Shown piece by piece: positions 33,605-47,784 of a DNA stretch of 64,000 nt. The first letter of the stretch is position 1. Every line of letters starts with the position of its first letter. The notes under the pieces are model-generated. The model did not search any database and was not told the origin of the DNA. It was given only the letters and a program-made list of their open reading frames with translations. The DNA comes from Panax quinquefolius (lineage: Eukaryota > Streptophyta > Magnoliopsida > Apiales > Araliaceae), in assembly GCA_020205615.1 (NCBI GenBank), contig CM035152.1, forward strand, positions 150,836,166-150,900,165. Direction: 5' to 3'. The position numbers and the translations under genes are program-made.

Positions 33605-35250
33605 TGTAACGCCCCCAAAATAGGTCCATTCCATCCAACCCATTCTCGAATTAAATCGAATATATGATGCGAAAAACAACTATAACTTTATTACAACAAT
33701 TGTCGTGCAAAATACAACAACACATATCTTTGTGAGTTTGGATACAAATATATACCAACTGCAGTATGTACGTCACAATGACACTTTACATAAAGGTATA
33801 GTAAAAAAGCTGCTTTAGAAATTAGAATATTTGGGAAGTCTTCGAGAAACCTTCGTCGTGGGAGGCCATGTTTTTAGGTTATAGGTAGATATCATATAGC
33901 CACAAAATTATCATTGGTTGACCCGATAGACCCCAAAGAAAAACGAAGATTACTATCATATTCTTCCCAATGGTGAGTCTTCTCTTGACATATCATTATC
34001 TCCACTTTGTCTCTAATTGGGTATTATACTCCAAACAAACACCAAGATTATATAGGTAGTGCTTGTAAATATACTTTCGACAAGTGGATGAAAGACAACC
34101 ATGTCTTATGATAACACGAGTTTGTATGTCATTTACATCTTATATATGATAGTGACAAAACACCCTTCCAAAGTTGGGTTACTTTCACCCTATTTAATTC
34201 ACCAAAAATAACTATTAAATGATGTATAAAATACAACACACTAAAGTCCTCAATAAAATTATTTCCATACTCTTTAGGGAGAATCTAAACAACTATAGAC
34301 CACCGATTACTATTCTCTTGTTATCCCCATTCAACCCAAATCACTTTTATTACACGAAAGGAATTGTGAAACAAAAGGGTGAAACCTGACTAGCTTCGAT
34401 AAAGAATATTATAACTAAAGATACATAAATTATCAATAGTCTTCATCAATAATAAATCGGAGATTTAGAACATATGGTAGATGATAAAACTTTTCAAACC
34501 GTAGTTACTTGTAGAACGAAGCGATCTATTAAAAAGAGTCGAATAGTATAAAAAAGTCTATTGTCTTCTCCGTTAAAAGTCCACCAACAATATTTTATCC
34601 TATAACATCAATCAGCAGGTTCCTTTCCACAATCATATGAATAACTTCATAATCATAATTGTGATTCTAAATTCTCTTCTCATCCGGGACGAAGATAATT
34701 TTCATCACTGTCTTTACACAAACATCAAATATCGTGGTTATACCAAATCATAGTTCTGTTCATAATCATACTAATAAATTCATCTTTGCGACGGGGCGAA
34801 GATATTCATCAACATTCATCTTTACCTTACTGATTCACTAAAGATATTCAACAACGGTCGTCTTTGCATTCTGAGCGAAGATATTCATCGATAATTCATC
34901 TTTGCACTTCTGAATTAAAGATATTGACAACGAGTCGTCTTTGCATTCTGACGAAAAGATATTCATCGATAATTCATCTTTTTTACCTACTGATTTTAAG
35001 ATATTCATCAACAAGTCGTCTTTGCTTCTGAGCGAAAGATATTCATATATCGAAAATCGTAATCATTTGAAAGTTATATAACAATAATTATAACCATGTT
35101 GATCGATTCACCTTTGCACTTAAGCTAAAATATTCAATTGTAAATTGATGGTTAAATGATCGTACGATCAACAATTCGACTTTTGCACTCTTCTCGAAAG
35201 AGAACCTATAGTCGCGATCGTACCAATAATCTACCCATCTTTACACTCAA
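33605..35250 (+). repeat. fragment of an LTR related to element C
   Basis: Starts TGTAACGCCCCCAAAATAGG and follows the C LTR (46712 onward) up to the point homologous to about 48262, including the ATCTTTGC...AAAGAT hairpin array (34795-35045). It stops where element A begins. An inverted piece of the same LTR type lies on the other side of A (44903-45672). Confidence 0.8.
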
Positions 35251-37657
35251 GGTATACATCACCCATCTTGGGTGCGCCACTTACATGATCTGAAATTTAA
35301 ATACAACTTATTAACATAAGCGTAGGTATGCAATCTGACATAAAGCGTGAGTTTAAATACAAATATAAATCTACTAGATATTATACAAACTCAAACAAAA
35401 AGTCCTCATTACAATTATTATCACACTATTTCACGAGAATAGTGAGGACTACTAATCTTATCTTGGGACCATCACTCGTTTCCCAGACTAAAGTCCCGGC
35501 TATATTCTCATTTCACGAAGAGAGCGGTGAAAGAAAGGGTGAGCTCAACTAGCCCGAAGAAATATTATGACTAAGATAATGCAAAATAAATTATCAATAG
35601 TCTTGACAATGTTAAGCGATAAAATACAATAGACAACCGGTTTAAGCTGCGGTGAATATCTGATCCATTAAAAAGTCAGTAGAAAATAAAATCTACTATC
35701 TTTTATGATTTTAAAAGGTTTTCATCAACTTTGTTATAAATTGAGACTCGACTTTAATAAATAATCCACATCATCGAATCACCCACTTGCTACGGCGAGG
35801 ATATTCTTAAGTATCGCGATCACAATTATTCACGCACTACGGGCGAGAATAGTTGTGTATTCATTAATAATCATGATCGTACCAACAAGCATCCATCGAT
35901 GCACTCTGACCCTTTGAGGATTTTTAATCACATCATTTGTAACATTACGGTCGTGATTACGTAGAATAATCCACAGTCGTAATCATACCACCAGTCCATC
36001 CATGCTCTACGAATACGGATGACTTTAAAAAAAAATATAAACATGAGGATGATGACAATGATATAAGAATTGATAAAACAAGTTCAAAATTATTTTATCC
36101 GGGAATTATTAACGTCCAAATTGTCGACATGATCTTGCTTTGTAGAGTAAAATTCAAGAATGATCGGAAGAATATTTCCGTGAAAAGATCTTTGGATGAA
36201 ACGCAAATATCGAGGATATTCTACTAATTTCATGGAGTATAGAAGTCAAAGTTTTAACTTATTTGGTATAATAAAGAATGGAATAACAAAAGAAATCACC
36301 GTGCATGCGGTACTTGCGCGCCAGGCGAGTTATTCAATGAATAATAATAACGGAACCGGTCGGTGAAATTCACACCGGCGGGATGTTCAAACGAGAATAA
36401 TAAAGATGGAACCCGGATCCGGTGTAAAACACTTGCGAGATAGGATATTCAGCGAGAGAATGATAAAAGAGCGGAACCGGTCCGGTGTAAAACACACGAG
36501 CGGGATGTTCAACGAAATAATAAAAAAAGCGGAACCGGTCCGGTGTAAAACACACGAATGAGGGATGTTCCAATGAGAATAATAAAAGAATGTCACCAAG
36601 TATAGGGTAATCATTATCTGAGTTATTCAACGAGAATAAATAAGCGATGGAATAACATAAGGATTTCACCAAGTATAGGGTATCTGGCGTATCTGAGGTT
36701 ATGTATAGGGTATGCCACTTTTACGAGTTATTCAACGAGAATAATAGTGAATGGAATAACGAAGTTCTCTTGAAGAAAGAATAACACCCTTACCGTAGTA
36801 AAAGAACCTGAATATAGAAGTAATGAAGTAGCGAATACTCTTCTTCTTTACATAACTTTCTCTCTAAGCTTCTCTATAATTTTCTCTACAGAGTTTTAAT
36901 GAATTAAATAAGAAAATAATGAAGGAATGAGCTTATTTATAGGAAAATGGAATGCATAGTAACTAATCCATGAGCGGTCCAGTTGATTTACTTTAATCGG
37001 CGGTCCGTATTTAAAGAAAAATCTTTTAAATAAAATATAATATATTCTATTTATATAAAAACATTTTACTATGCAAACAACTTATGAAAACACTACTGCA
37101 AAACATATGCGTAATAAAATATAATATATTTTATTTATAAAATAACTTTAATAAAGTATTACATTTTATATAAAAAGATGTTTACATTTTATTACGTTAA
37201 TAATCTGAATAAAACAAAACGTCATTATCATTATAATAATTCATATTATTAATCGAAATGATAATGGAATCAAACTAAGTGACTTCTCACATAAGCATCG
37301 ATAATCAATCTTGGTGTCTTCTTATGCGACCACACGTATTCTTGTACTTTTTACTACTCTAGTAGTTCAACGATATCAGCGGTAAAACTTCATAGTTATT
37401 TCAATAAAATATTTTGTCTTTTTCTCGATCAAGCCAATGATAATTACATTGTGGGGTCCACCAATGATTGAGTAGTTATGCGAATATTCCTGCTAAATAG
37501 AATATTCCCAGACCAATCGAATATAATATAACCACTTGTATACTTTGCAAAATTTATAAATATTACCTGAACTATAACATTATATCAAATTATTCCATAA
37601 TATTCAAAATAATATTTATAGAAAATTCATCTTTATTTATAAAAGCGGGGTCTTACA
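35251..37657 (-). repeat. element A, 3' LTR
   Basis: Ends TCTTACA at 37657 and starts at GGTATACATC, so the first about 20 bp present in the other LTR (TGTGGCGCCCCAAAATTAGG) are missing. It contains the 60-bp tandem repeat described at 36345-36600. Confidence 0.85.
36345..36600. repeat. tandem repeat of about 60 bp inside the A LTR
   Basis: About four units, each with GGAACCGGTCCGGTGTAAAACAC followed by GGGATGTTCAA and GAATAATAAA. The matching array in the other LTR is at about 43600-43840. ACCGGTCCGGT is partly palindromic. Confidence 0.8.
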
Positions 37658-40600
37658 ACCTCCCTTCTTATGAAATTTAGCCCTCGAAAATTAGAATGCG
37701 ATACACGGTATGTCGAAGAGGTAAGGATACCTTGATTTCATTTGATTCTAACTCCCAGTCGTTTCCTCGACATCGTGGTTCCTCCATGAAAACTTTGACT
37801 TGAGGTATAACCTTGGGCGTAGAATATGTTCCTTCTTATCAAAATTTGAGCAGGAACCTCTTAATACGTCGAATCTTCCGCTATTTAAATCCGGTTCTAA
37901 CTTCGATAATATGGTTCGGGTCTTTCACATATTTACGTAACATGGATATGTGAAAAGCGTTATGAACACGAGACGTATTTGGCGGTAAAAGCGAGTCTAT
38001 AGGCCACGATTCCTACTCGATCGAGGATTAAAATGGGCCGATGAATCGAGGATTAAGTTTCCCTCTCTTTCCAAATCTTGTAACTCCTTTCCATGGAAGC
38101 GACTTTTAACAACACATGATCTCTATATTGAATTCCACGTCCTTTCGATGAAGATCGGCATATAACTCTTTTGTCGATTTTGTGAGGTTTTTATCGTTGT
38201 CGGATCGTTTGAATCTTTTAAAAGTAGTCATACGTACCAACTCAGGTCCCAACAACGTTGCTTCACCCACCTCATCCGATATCTTTGGAAGCGACACTTT
38301 CTTCCATCTGGCGCTTGAATGGAGCCATGCGATACTTGCTTGATAAGCTGTTGTTGTAGGAAAACTCCACGATGGTAAAAACTTGTCCCAACTCCCTTGA
38401 AATCAAGAACCACGAGTCTTAATAGATCTTGAGAGTTTGAATAGTCCTCTCCATTGTCCAAATCAAATCGAGGATGATATCTTGAAAGCTAAATCGTGAA
38501 ATCCGTGCCCATAGCTTTTTGCAAACTAACCCAAAATCTTGAAGTGAATCTTGGGTCTCGATCGAAACTATGGATCTTAGGCATACCATGCGATCTTACA
38601 ATCTCGTTTATGTACATCTGAGCAAAGGCGTTCAAGTGTATAAGTTTCTCGTGTCGGTAAGAAATGAAGCGGACTTGGTCGATCTATCAACAATGACCCA
38701 AATCGCATCAATGCCTTGAGAAACCTTAGGAAGGCCGTGCTTGAAATCCATGGTAATGTGCTCCCACTTCCATTACGGAATTTCAAGTGGTTGCAATGGA
38801 CCTTTTGGTACTTGATGCTCGCTTTTAACTTCGTTGACAAGTTAGACACCTTGAGATAAGCAGTATATCTCCCTCTTCATATTGCTCCACCAAAATGTAT
38901 GGCGAATATCATGATACATTTGGTACTCCCGAGATGGATTGCAAATGGTGTGTTGTGCGCCTCCATCATGATATTATACTTTAAATCGAGTCGTTAGGAC
39001 CACAAAGTGCAGAGTTGACTCAAGTATTCCTTCTTCATCGATTCTTGCTTGCTTGGCGTAGCACCCTCTTGCACTTTCTTTTCATACGCGCCGACTCCAG
39101 TGCAGTAGCTTGGCGACTTTAACTTTATCGATTAAAGTCGGTTCTACTCAGTATATTTGCTATCATCACATGCGTCCACAGAGTCTTTAACTCTATCTCC
39201 ATCCTTTGCAAGTCACACAAAATGGGCCTTTGTGTTGACAATAATAACTTTTCGTGCTTGCATCGATCTTACTCGATCGCATCGGCTACCACGTTAAACT
39301 TTTCGAGGATGGTATTGGATGGTATGATCATAATCTTTCAGCAGTTCAAGCCAACGTCGTTGTCGCGTGTTGAGTTCCTTTTGAGTGAAGAAATATTTGA
39401 GGCTTTTATGATCAAGTAAAGATCTCCACTTTCTCCCCATCTGAAGTAATGCCTCCAAATTTTAAGTCTGCAAAGACAACGGTACCCGACTCCGGATCAT
39501 GAGTAGGATAATTCCTCTCATATTCTTTGAGTTGTCGCGAGGCATAAACTATAACTTTTCCATGTTGCATAGAACACATCCCAACCCTTTGCTCGAAGCA
39601 TCATTTGTAGATGACAAATCCTCTCAAGCCAAATGGTATTGTCGAGCAGTCTTTGAAATAAGTCTCTTCTTGAGTTCTTGAAAACTCTTCTCACATTCTT
39701 CGCTCCAATAGAACTTTGTATCTTTTAGTCAATTTGAGTCGATGGAGTAGCGATTAGAAAAATCCTTCCACGAATCTCCGATAATAACCAATTAAGCAAG
39801 AAAGCTACGTGCTTGGTCCTTTGATTTAGGTTGTTCCCGACTTTGAATAGCTTGATCTTTGCTTGGGTCAGCGGATATTCCATGACTTGATACCACGTGC
39901 CCAAGGAATGCTACTTCTTGACGAACTTCGCATTTCTTCACTTGGCATAAAGCTTATATTCACGAAGCTTTTGGAGTGTCGACCTCAAGTGTTGCTCATG
40001 ATCTTCACGGCTTTTGGAATAAATAAGGATGTCATCAATAAAGGCGACCACAAAGTGATCTAAATATTCCTTGAATACTCGGTTCATCATATCCATGAAG
40101 GCGGCGGAGCATTAGTCGATCCAAAGGACATGACTAGGAATTCATAATGCCGTCTGGGGTTACGAAAGCCGTCTTTGGAATGTCGTGGTTCTAATCTTCA
40201 ATTGGTGATATCAAGACGAAGATCGATCTTTGAAAAGAATTTGGCTCCTTACAAGCTGGTCGAAGCAGGTCATCAATACGTGGCAATGGATACCTATTTT
40301 TGATGGTGACATGATTGACTCCAGATAATCAATACAAAGTCGCATACTCCCATCTTTCTTCTTCACGAATAGAGCAGGGCACCCCGAGGAGAAGTACTTG
40401 GGTCGAATAAAGCCATGTCTAACAATTCCTGCGGTTGGGTCTTTAACTCACGAAGTTCAATAGGAGCCATTCGATATGGGGCTTTGGAAATAGGTTTTGT
40501 ACCGGGTTCAAGGTCGATACAAAATTCAATTTCACGCTCTGGGGTAGGCGGGGAAGTTCTTGAGAATCGTCGAAATTTATTAACAATAGAAATATCGCTC

Positions 40601-42281
40601 AAAAGCGGCGTATTTTTGTTTAAATCGTGACATGAGCTAAGAAAGCTTGACATCCATTTTTCAATAAGCGAATAGCTTTATGGCTTGAGATGGCCAAGTG
40701 ATTGATTTTAATGGTTTGGTCGTTTGAATTAGCATAATAGGTTGATTAGGAATATGAAAGCTAACAACCTTACGAAAACAATCAATTTTTGCATGATAAG
40801 TAGTTAACCAATCAATCCACTAGAATCACGTCAAATGCAAGTATTTTTAATGAAATAAGATCGACGGGTAATGTGAGGGTATGCGATTTGAACCAAACAA
40901 GACTTATAAGCGATGGATGTAATGAAGGTTTCTCCCAACGGAGTTTCCACAGATAAGTCAAAGTCTAATTTCTCCGGTCAAATTTAATCGATGGCGCAAG
41001 TAGGAGAAATAAAAGAATGGGTAGAACCCGGTATCAAATAAAGTGTAGACTTCATTAGAGTTTATGATAAGCTTACCCGTGATGACCTCATTCGGGTTCC
41101 TTGCTCTCTGGGAGGTCACAACAAACGCTCTCCCTTGCAGCTCTTGGTTTTGACTTTTACGGGGCGACCTTTGGTGCCTCCATCCTAGTTGAATTTGTCT
41201 TGATGGCAACAAAATCGAGCTAAGTGACCTTCTCTTCCACAATTATAACATGCTTTGGGCGGCGTAGCGCATTCGGATGATGTGTCCCTCTTCTCGCATT
41301 TGAAGCATATGATAGGTGGTCTTTCTCCTTCCTTAACAACGGTCTTTGGTCTTGGCGTCTTTCCATCATTGTTGAATCTCCGTTTCTTGAAATGTCCATT
41401 CTTATTGTTTTGTACGATTACCACCGAAGTGGTTACCATATCTCGGCTTTGTTGATTCCCTCACTTGTTGTCACCGCTTGATGATGACTACTCTGCCGGT
41501 ATTATAACTTTAATGGTGCTCTCTTTTTAGTTCGTTGACTTCGTTATCGCGCTCCACTTAATTGAGCCCTATTTACAACATCGAATACAAACACGGTTTA
41601 TGAGAAATAAGATGTTGGCGTATCTCCGACTTGAACCTCTTAAAAACATTCGCGCCATTCTCTCTTCATTATCCACCAGTGGGGCCTATGAAACCGTGAT
41701 AACTCATAAAATTTTTGCCTCGTGTTGCGACACGGTCATATTGTTTTGTTCCAACTTGATAAACTCCACCTCCTTCATGTGGCGAATACTTTCGGAAAGT
41801 ATTTGTCGTTGAAACGACTCTGGAACTTCTCCCAAGATATCTTGATCAATGAGGTTGAGTACGTTTCTGGAATTCCCACGATGTCTGCCTCTCACATGAA
41901 CATAAAAGCGGCAAAGGGAACCTTTGCTCCTCGGAGCATCCCAAGACATCAAATATCTTGGTAATCTGCTTTATCCATGCTTAGCGAGAAGTGGTTTTGG
42001 CTCTCCCTTAAACTCCGGTGGTCCCAGCTCCTTGAATTGTTTAGCGGTGACCTTTGAGAGTTTTCCGTGTTTCCACCTACGTTTTGGGCGAGTCGCTCTA
42101 CTTTCTTTGTTGCATAAATTACATAAAGCCTCTGAACATTTGATCATTCATCATTTGGTCGGTGTTGTTGTTTCTGCGTGAGGATTATCGCCTTCTGATG
42201 CACATTATCACGATTATTGATATGTGGTGAATCAACGATCGCTTTGTGCTCCATTCTATTCTCAACATTCTCGGATGTCAT
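37658..42281 (-). pseudogene. element A gag-pol remains
   Basis: In minus sense gag starts MTSENVENRM at 42281. Zinc knuckles lie at about 41330-41210 (CFKC, then CYNCGREGHLARFC). The protease aspartate motif LFDTG is at about 41041-41027. The RT N-terminal part has EIEFCIDLEPGT and KAPYRMAPIEL (about 40540-40440), and the RT catalytic AFIDDILIY is at about 40045-40022. Integrase C-terminal YADLHRKDVEF is at about 38170-38135, and a chromodomain-type end WRNHDVEETT at about 37790-37760. This order is the Ty3/gypsy chromovirus order, and it replicates by reverse transcription and targets heterochromatin through the chromodomain. No continuous frame remains. Confidence 0.8.
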
Positions 42282-42450
42282 TTTGAGATCTTTGCCACAA
42301 AACAAAAGATTAATTGACATTTAACAATTACCTTTATATTACGTGAGCCAATAAAATAGCACAAAACTTAGGTAGGTCATACTAGCGAAGGTATTCCCGT
42401 CTCTCCCCTCTAGTACTTTTCTCACATCTTAGCGGGGATCATATCCCTTA

Positions 42451-42462
42451 GCTCGATACCAA
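42451..42462 (-). other. primer-binding site of element A
   Basis: TGGTATCGAGC starts one base inside the 5' LTR edge. It matches the plant initiator tRNA-Met complement (TGGTATCAGAGC) except for one missing A inside CAG. The same missing base occurs in elements B and C. Confidence 0.75.
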
Positions 42463-44902
42463 TGTGGCGCCCCAAAATTAGGTATACATCACCCATCTTG
42501 GGTGCGCCACTTACGTGATCTGAAATTTAAATCTGACTTATTAACATAAGCGTAGGTATACAATCTGACATAAAGCGTGAGTTTAAATACAAATATAAAT
42601 CTACTAGATATTATACAAACTCAAACAAAAAGTCCTCATTACAATTATTATCACACTATTTCACGAGAATAGTGAGGACTACTAATCTTATCTTCGGGAC
42701 CATCACTCGTTTCCACAGGCTAAGTCCCGGTATATTCTCATTTCACGAAGAAACGGTGAAAGAAAAAGGGTGAGCTCAACTAGCCCGATAAGAAATATTA
42801 TGACTAAGATAATGCAAAATAAATTATCAATAGTCTTGAACAATGTTAAACCGATAAAATACAATAGACAACCAGTTTAAGCTGCGGTGAATATCTGATC
42901 CATTAAAAGAGTCAGTAGAAAATAAAATCTACTATCTTTTATGATTTTAAAAGGTTTTTCATCATTTATTATAGGCGAGACTCGACTTTAATAAATAATC
43001 CACATCATCGAATCACCCCACACTTTTACGACGAGGATATTCTTAAGTATCACGATCACAATTATTCACGCACTCTACGGGCGAAGAATAGTTGTGTATT
43101 CATTAATAGTCATGATCATACCAACAATTTGTCCATCAATGCACTACTGACCCTTGAGGATTTTTAATCACATCATTTGTAACATTACGGTTAAATGATT
43201 ACGCCAAGAATAATCCACAGTCATAATCATACCAAGTCCATCCATACTCTACAGGCCACGGATGACTTTAAAAAAAATATAAAACATGAGGATGATGACA
43301 ATGATATAAGAATTCAATAAAACAAGTTCAAGAATTATTTTATCCGGGAATTATTAACGTCAAATTGTCGACGTGATCTTGCTTTGTAGAGTAAAATTCA
43401 AGAATGATCGAAGAGAATATTTCCGTGAAAAGATCTTTGGATGAAACGCAAATATCGAGGATATTCTACTAATTTCATGGAGTATAGAAGTCAAAGTTTT
43501 AACTTAACTGGGTATAATAAAGAATGGAATAACAAAAGAAATCACCATGCATGCGGTACTTGCGCATAGGCGAGTTATTCAGCGGAATAATAATAACGGA
43601 ACCGGTCGGTGAAATTCACACCAAGCGGGATGTTCCAACAGAATAATAAAGATGGAACCGATCCCGGTGTAAAACACACGATAGGATATTCAATAGAATG
43701 ATAAAGAGCGGAACCGGTCGTCCTGTAAAACACACTGAGCAGGATGTTCAAATGAATAATAATAAAAAGCGGAACCCGAATCCGGTGTAAACACACGCAG
43801 ACGGGATGTTCCAATGAGAATAATAAAAGAATGTCACCAAGTATAGGGTAAACCACAGTATCTGAGGTTATTCCAATGTAATAAATAAGCAATGGAATAA
43901 CATAAGGATTTCACCAAGTATAGGGTATCTGGCGTATACGAGTTATGTATAGGGTATGCCACTTTTCGGAGTTATTCAATGAAAATAATAGTGAATGGAA
44001 TAACGAAGTTCTCTTCGAAGAAAGAATAACACCCACTACAGTAAAAGAACCTGAATATAGAAGTAATGAAGTAGCGAAAACTCTTCTTCTTTTCTATAAC
44101 TTTCTCTCTATAACCTCTCTCATAATTTTCTCTCTAGAGTTTTAATGAATTAAATAAGAAAATAATGAAGGAATGAGCTTATTTTATAGGAAAATGGAAT
44201 GCATAAGAACTAATCCATGAGCGGTCCAGTTGATTTACTTTAATCGACGGTCCATGTTTAAAGAAAATCTTTTAAATAAAATATAATATATTCTATTTAT
44301 ATAAAAATTTTTTACTATGCAAACACTTATGCAAAACAAAACTATCTGAAACACTTATCGTAATAAAATATAATATATTTTATTTATAAAATAACTTTAA
44401 TAAAGTATTACATTTTATATAAAAGATGTTTACATTTTATTACGTTAATAATACTGAATAAAACAAAACGTCATTATCGCTATAATAATTCATATTATTA
44501 ATCGACAATAATGGAATCAAACTAAGTGACTTACTCACATAAGCATCGATAATCAATCTGGTGTCTTCTTGTGCAACCACACGTATTCTTCGTATTTTTT
44601 ACTACTGAGTAGTTCAACAATATCAACGGTAAAACTTCCGCCGTTATTTCAATAAAATATTTTTGTCTTTTCTCAATCCGATGATAATTACATTGTGGGG
44701 TCCACCAATGATTGAGTAGTTGTACGAATATTCCTCTTAAACCGAATATTCCCAACCAATCGAATATAATATAACCACTTGTATACTTTGCAAAATTTAT
44801 AAATATTACCCACAACTATAACATTATATCAAATTATTCCATAATATTCAAAATAATATTTATAGAAAATTCATCTTTATTTATAAAAAGCGGGGTCTTA
44901 CA
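42463..44902 (-). repeat. element A, 5' LTR
   Basis: 2,440 bp, TGTGGCGCCCC at the left and GGGGTCTTACA at the right (plus-strand view). It is highly similar to 35251-37657 but with many short indels. Confidence 0.85.
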
Positions 44903-45672
44903 CTCACCCTTTTATTTCACAATTCCTTTCGGGTAATAAAAGTGTAGCATTTGGGTAAGGGGATAACAAGGGAATAGAATCATGGTCTATATAGTTGTTG
45001 AGGTTCTCCCAAAGAGTATGGAAATAATTTTATTGAGGACTTTAGTTTGTTGTATTTTTTACATCATTTAATAGTTATTTTGGTGAATTAAATAGGGTGA
45101 AGCGAACCCAACTTTGGAAGGGTGTTTTGTCACTATCATACAAGATGTCTAATGACATACAAACTCGGTGTTATCATAAGACATGGTTGTGCTCATCCAC
45201 TTCTTTGAGTATATTTACAAGCACTACCTATATAATCTTGGTGTTTGTTTGGAGTATAATACCCAATTAGAGGCAGTGGAGATAATGATATGTCAAGAAG
45301 ACTCACCATTGGGAAGAATATGATAGTAATCTTCTCGTTTTTCTTTGGGGTCTATTGGGTCAACCAATGATAATTACGTGGCCATATATGATATCTACCA
45401 TAACCCAAAAGCATGGCCTCCCGTATGCGAAGGTTTCATTTTGAGCACTTCCCAAAGATTCTAATTTCTAAAACAGGTTTTTGACTATACCTTTATGTAA
45501 GGTGTCATTGTGACATGCTAGGTTGGTATATATTTGTATCCAAACTCACAAAGATATGTGTTGTTGTATTTTGCACACGACAATTGTTGTAATAAAGTTA
45601 TAGTTGTTTTTCGTACCATATATTTGGCGACTCGAAATGGGTTGGATGGAATGGACCTATTTTGGGGCGCAT
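44903..45672 (-). repeat. inverted fragment of a C-type LTR
   Basis: The reverse complement of this segment matches the first about 700 bp of the C LTR (46712-47400). It begins where A ends and finishes at TTTTGGGGCGCATG, the counterpart of the LTR edge. It may share its origin with the plus-oriented piece at 33605-35250. Confidence 0.8.
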
Positions 45673-46711
45673 GTGTTTCTCTTCATGAATACAAAAAATA
45701 CCCTTTACGAGTACAACAAATAATATCTCTTCCCTTAAAAAGAAGAAGTATTCCTACTTGTAGGCGGGGATATACTTGAAGAAAAACTTGTACTATTTTT
45801 ACGCCAAAATTTTCTTAAACTCTAAAGAAATACGCTCCAAGATTATAGTAAGAAGAATTCTCTGAATTTCTGGTGTGATTTTCAATTCTAACTAAGAATC
45901 CTACTTATAGGATAATGGAAAGGATACTATGCAATAAAATATAATATATTCTATTTATAATTATATAATAAAACAAAATTTAAATATATATATATATATA
46001 TATTATTTAAAATTTAATAAAACGAATAACTTTATAAAAGTATTATGTTTTATATAAAAAGATTTTACTATACAAATACTATGCAGGCACTATGCAAACA
46101 CTATGCATAATAAAATATAATATATTCTATTTATAATCAAATAAAACAAAACTTTATAAAAAGTATTTTGTTTTATATAAAAAAGTTTTATGTTTTATTA
46201 CATTTATAATAATAATAAAACAAAATTTATATATATATATATAAACTTTCACGTGACTCCCCCCAAATGATCATATTTCCAAAGTCACACGTGGCCCCCA
46301 CATGTGGGCCCCACAAAAATAATGAAATTTTTTTTACTGATTATTTTGAAAATTGATAAATGAGGGGTCCAAAAAATACAACAAATACCTCATAAAAATC
46401 ACCTCAATATTTTTAACAATATTTATCATTATTATTATAATTCACAAAATTAATCAACCAGATCGTTCCCAGGAAAGAGGAGGCTTACCAATAAGGATTT
46501 CTTCCTATTGGCGCGCAATTAGGTGACCAAACCTCTCTTTGACAGAACTTTCAGACATCGTTAATATTGCAAATAATAATATTAATAACTTCGTTGTCTC
46601 AATTATTGATTTAATAATATATAAAATATTGACAATAATTGAATCAAATAACGTGAGATACTATGCAGCAATTAGTGTAACAATAATTGAACAAAACAAA
46701 GTGACTTCTCA
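45673..46711 (+). repeat. fragment D: LTR-like DNA interrupted by element C
   Basis: Contains the mid and late LTR words common to this family (GTGTGATTTTCAATTCTAAC near 45870, GGCGCGCAATTAGGTGACCAAACC near 46510) but lacks the LTR end GGGGTCTTACA. It stops in GTGACTTCTCA exactly where C begins, as if C inserted here. The first about 100 bp are unassigned. Confidence 0.6.
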
Positions 46712-47784
46712 TGTAACGACCCCAAAATAGGTCCATTCCATCCAACCCATTCTGAGTCGCCAAATATATGGTACGAAAAACAACTACAACTTTATTACAA
46801 CAATTGTCGTGCAAAATACAACAACACATATCTTCATGAGTTTGGATACAAATATATACCAACCGTAGAAGACGTCACAATGACACCTTACATAAAGGTA
46901 TAGTAAAAACCTGCTTTTTAGAAATTAGAATATTTGGGAAGTGCTCAAGGAAACCTTCGTATACGGGGAGGCCATGTTTTTAGGTTATAGTAGATATCAT
47001 ATAGCCACAAAATTATCATTGGTTTCCCAATAGACCCCCAAAAGAAAAACGAGAAGATTACTATCATATTCTTCCCATGGCGAGTCTTCTCTTGACATAT
47101 CATTATCTCCAATGTCTCTAATTGGGTATTATACTCCAAACAAACACCAAGATTATATAGGTAGTGCTTGTAAATATACTCAAAGAAGTGGATGAAAGCC
47201 TGACCACGCCTTATGATAACACGAGTTTGTATGTCATTAGACATCTTGTATGATAGTGGCAAAACACCCTTCCAAAGTTAAATTCACCTCACCCTCAACA
47301 TCTATAGACCACCACTCTATTCCTCGCTATCCCCGCTTCGACCCAAACCTACACTTTTATTACACGAAAGGAATTGTGAAACAAAAGGGTGAGCACAACT
47401 AACTCGATAAAAGAATATTATGACTAAAGATAAATAAATTATCAATAGTCTTCATCGTAAATAAATCGAGATTTAGAACATATGGTAGATGATAAAACTT
47501 TTCAACCATAGTTGCGTGAACGAGCGCAATCCATTAAAAGAGTCAAATAGACTATAAAGTCTATTGTCTTCTCACGTTAAAAGTCCACCAACAATATTTT
47601 ATCCTCAGTAACATCAATCAACAGTTCCTTTCCACAATCATATGAATAACTCATAATCATAATTGTGATTCTAAATTCTCTTCTCATCCGGGACGAAGAT
47701 AAATTTTCATCACATTGCTTTTACTCAAACATCAAATATCATGGTTATACCAAATCACAGCCCTGCTCATAATCATATTAATAA

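Larger units (their letters stand above)
35251..44902 (-). mobile_element. element A: Ty3/gypsy chromovirus (Tekay/Del-like), decayed
   Basis: The LTR pair 35251-37657 and 42463-44902 flanks 4,805 bp of internal DNA. In minus sense the order is LTR, PBS (TGGTATCGAGC, a near match to the initiator tRNA-Met site), gag, protease, RT, RNase H, integrase, chromodomain, polypurine tract (AAGAAGGGAGG), LTR. LTRs run TGTAAGACCCC...GGCGCCACA in that sense. The left LTR lacks about 20 bp at its outer end, and no convincing target duplication is seen. Frameshifts are frequent (see the note on CAG/CTG errors). Confidence 0.85.
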
